From Gp6-AA40 sp035263125 (GTDB taxonomy: Bacteria; Acidobacteriota; Vicinamibacteria; Vicinamibacterales; UBA2999), in NCBI GenBank assembly GCA_035263125.1, contig DATFRP010000359.1, positions 31,986-95,985 on the forward strand: a stretch of 64,000 nt of DNA, read 5' to 3'. A program made the translations under genes and the position numbers. The notes beneath the pieces were generated by a model. The model was not told the origin of the DNA. It made no database searches and was given only the letters and a program-made list of their open reading frames with translations. Shown piece by piece: positions 63,189-64,000 of the stretch. How positions within the stretch are numbered: the first letter of the stretch is position 1; each line of letters starts with the position of its first letter.

Positions 63189-63791
63189 ATCGCATTCGAT
63201 CGATCGCCAAGACGTGATGACCGCGTTCGCACGAACGAGCGCATTCGCGTGCGCGAAGTCCGGGTCATCGACGAGAACGGACAGCAGCTCGGGATCATGC
63301 CGCCGCCGCAGGCGCTGGTCATTGCGCGTCAGAAGGGTCTCGACCTCGTCGAGATCTCGCCGACCGCGGTGCCGCCCGTGTGCCGGATCATGGACTTCGG
63401 GAAGTATCAGTATCAGGAGCAGAAGCGATCTCGCGAGGCCAAGAAGCACCAGCGGGTGATCGAGGTCAAGGAGATCAAGTTCCGCCCGAAGGTCGACGAG
63501 CACGACTATCAGTTCAAGAAGAAGCACATCGAGCGCTTCTTGAGCGATGGTGACAAGGTCAAGGCCACGATCTTTTTCCGCGGCCGCGAGATGGCGCATC
63601 CCGAGATCGGGCGGCGCATCCTCGAGCGCCTGCTGGGAGAGCTGGCCGAAGTGGCACTTGCGGAAACGTCGCCGCGTATGGAAGGCAATCAGATGCACGT
63701 CATTCTGAGCCAGCGCACGAGCCGAAAAGGCCCGGCGCCGAGACCGAAAGTCGGGGCGGCGGCTGACACCGCTACGGTCAGCGACGAGTAG
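63189..63791 (+). CDS. infC: translation initiation factor IF-3
   Basis: 200 residues if started at ATC 63189 (IAFDRSPRRDDRVRTNERIRVREVRVIDENGQQLGIM). The first standard start codon, GTG 63249, would remove the conserved NERIR block, and no ATG, GTG or TTG occurs in frame between the upstream GGAGG (63179-63183, 5 bases from the ATC) and 63249. IF3 genes are known to use AUU-class rare starts for autoregulation. C-terminal domain KEIKFRPKVDEHDYQFKKKHIERFLSDGDKVKATIFFRGREMAH. Confidence 0.93.
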   Translation: MAFDRSPRRDDRVRTNERIRVREVRVIDENGQQLGIMPPPQALVIARQKGLDLVEISPTAVPPVCRIMDFGKYQYQEQKRSREAKKHQRVIEVKEIKFRPKVDEHDYQFKKKHIERFLSDGDKVKATIFFRGREMAHPEIGRRILERLLGELAEVALAETSPRMEGNQMHVILSQRTSRKGPAPRPKVGAAADTATVSDE

Positions 63792-63829
63792 AGCGGGCGC
63801 TCGAGATCCCGCGGACAGAGAATCGAACT

Positions 63830-64000
63830 ATGCCGAAACTGAAAACACATCGCGGCGCCGCGAAGCGCTTCAAGAAGACAGGCACGGGAAAGATCGTGCG
63901 CGGAAGCGCGTTCAAGCGCCACATCCTGACGAGCAAGACGACGAAGTCGAAGCGCCACATGCGCGGGACCCGCGAAGTGGCGCCGCAGGACGCGCCGAAA
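63830..64000 (+). CDS. rpmI: 50S ribosomal protein L35, 3'-partial
   Basis: MPKLKTHRGAAKRFKKTGTGKI and then VRGSAFKRHILTSKTTKSKRH are the L35 signature. 57 codons fit in the window; the family is about 65 residues, so the last few are cut off by the edge. Follows infC by 38 bases in the thrS-infC-rpmI(-rplT) operon. Confidence 0.95.
   Translation, partial: MPKLKTHRGAAKRFKKTGTGKIVRGSAFKRHILTSKTTKSKRHMRGTREVAPQDAPK

Overview
The window is one contiguous, gene-dense stretch of high-GC bacterial chromosome from a diderm. lpxD and lpxB imply lipid A, and there are many secreted and predicted outer-membrane proteins. The mix points to Acidobacteriota, most likely Vicinamibacteria (subdivision 6): an ADOP-type orphan MacB/FtsX permease, a TIGR03435 (Soli_cterm) remnant, PD40 propellers, a secreted 'WGDPDLQG' paralogue pair, a PQQ dehydrogenase and an S23-type four-helix-bundle gene. 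This assignment is inference from gene content, not from an rRNA marker. No rRNA, CRISPR array, phage or recognisable transposase is present; there is one tRNA (Val-GAC).

Layout. 1-10.4 kb: ADOP permease (cut by the left edge), DUF6152-like protein, duplicated PD40 propeller, then on the minus strand a DUF885 peptidase, PQQ dehydrogenase, NHL protein and a VapBC-type toxin-antitoxin pair. 10.4-18.3 kb: M49-like lipoprotein, YqgE, QueG, a divergent pair of secreted paralogues, a four-helix-bundle gene enclosed by inverted repeats, an AraC/GyrI regulator and a TIGR03435 pseudogene. 18.3-33.4 kb: a nearly continuous minus-strand run: acnA; OMP-matrixin-secreted protein; lpxB; M16 protease pair; OMP; lpxD; K+/H+ exchange-related protein; S1/P1-like hydrolase; DUF457; AMMECR1; Memo. 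33.4-42.6 kb: gatCA, dehalogenase-like hydrolase, metal-binding and c-haem proteins, quinone oxidoreductase, a broken antitoxin-like gene, two carboxypeptidase-regulatory-domain proteins. 42.7-47.9 kb: glycosyltransferase, polysaccharide deacetylase, sulfatase, exported SurE, membrane protein, rpoZ. 48-57 kb: hsp20-dnaK diverging from a second hsp20-ymdB-xseA-xseB-ispA operon, then tlyA-nadK-MBL hydrolase. 57-64 kb: mltG-ruvX, an envC remnant, a catalytically dead S41 'protease', HU, tRNA-Val, thrS-infC-rpmI.

Operons are tightly packed, with many 1-4 base start/stop overlaps (ATGA, GTGA, TTGA, TGATG), so translational coupling is probably common. The essential blocks (lpx, gatCA, dnaK, xseAB-ispA-tlyA-nadK, thrS-infC-rpmI) are ordinary housekeeping.

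The most unusual content lies between genes. Several families of intergenic palindromic or tandem repeats recur: GGA-rich ~200 bp long-arm palindromes (two copies, one at the place where dxs often sits); an element with TAATGCAG ends whose first three bases are the stop codon of three unrelated genes; GC hairpins that begin at the stop codons of two more genes; and GTCAAAGG/GTAGGT arrays that enclose the four-helix-bundle gene as arms of an inverted repeat. Repeat-like sequence is also found inside coding regions (dnaK C-terminus, a hydrolase N-terminal linker). The other strong observation is the S41 protein with all three catalytic residues replaced, located next to a collapsed envC-like gene.
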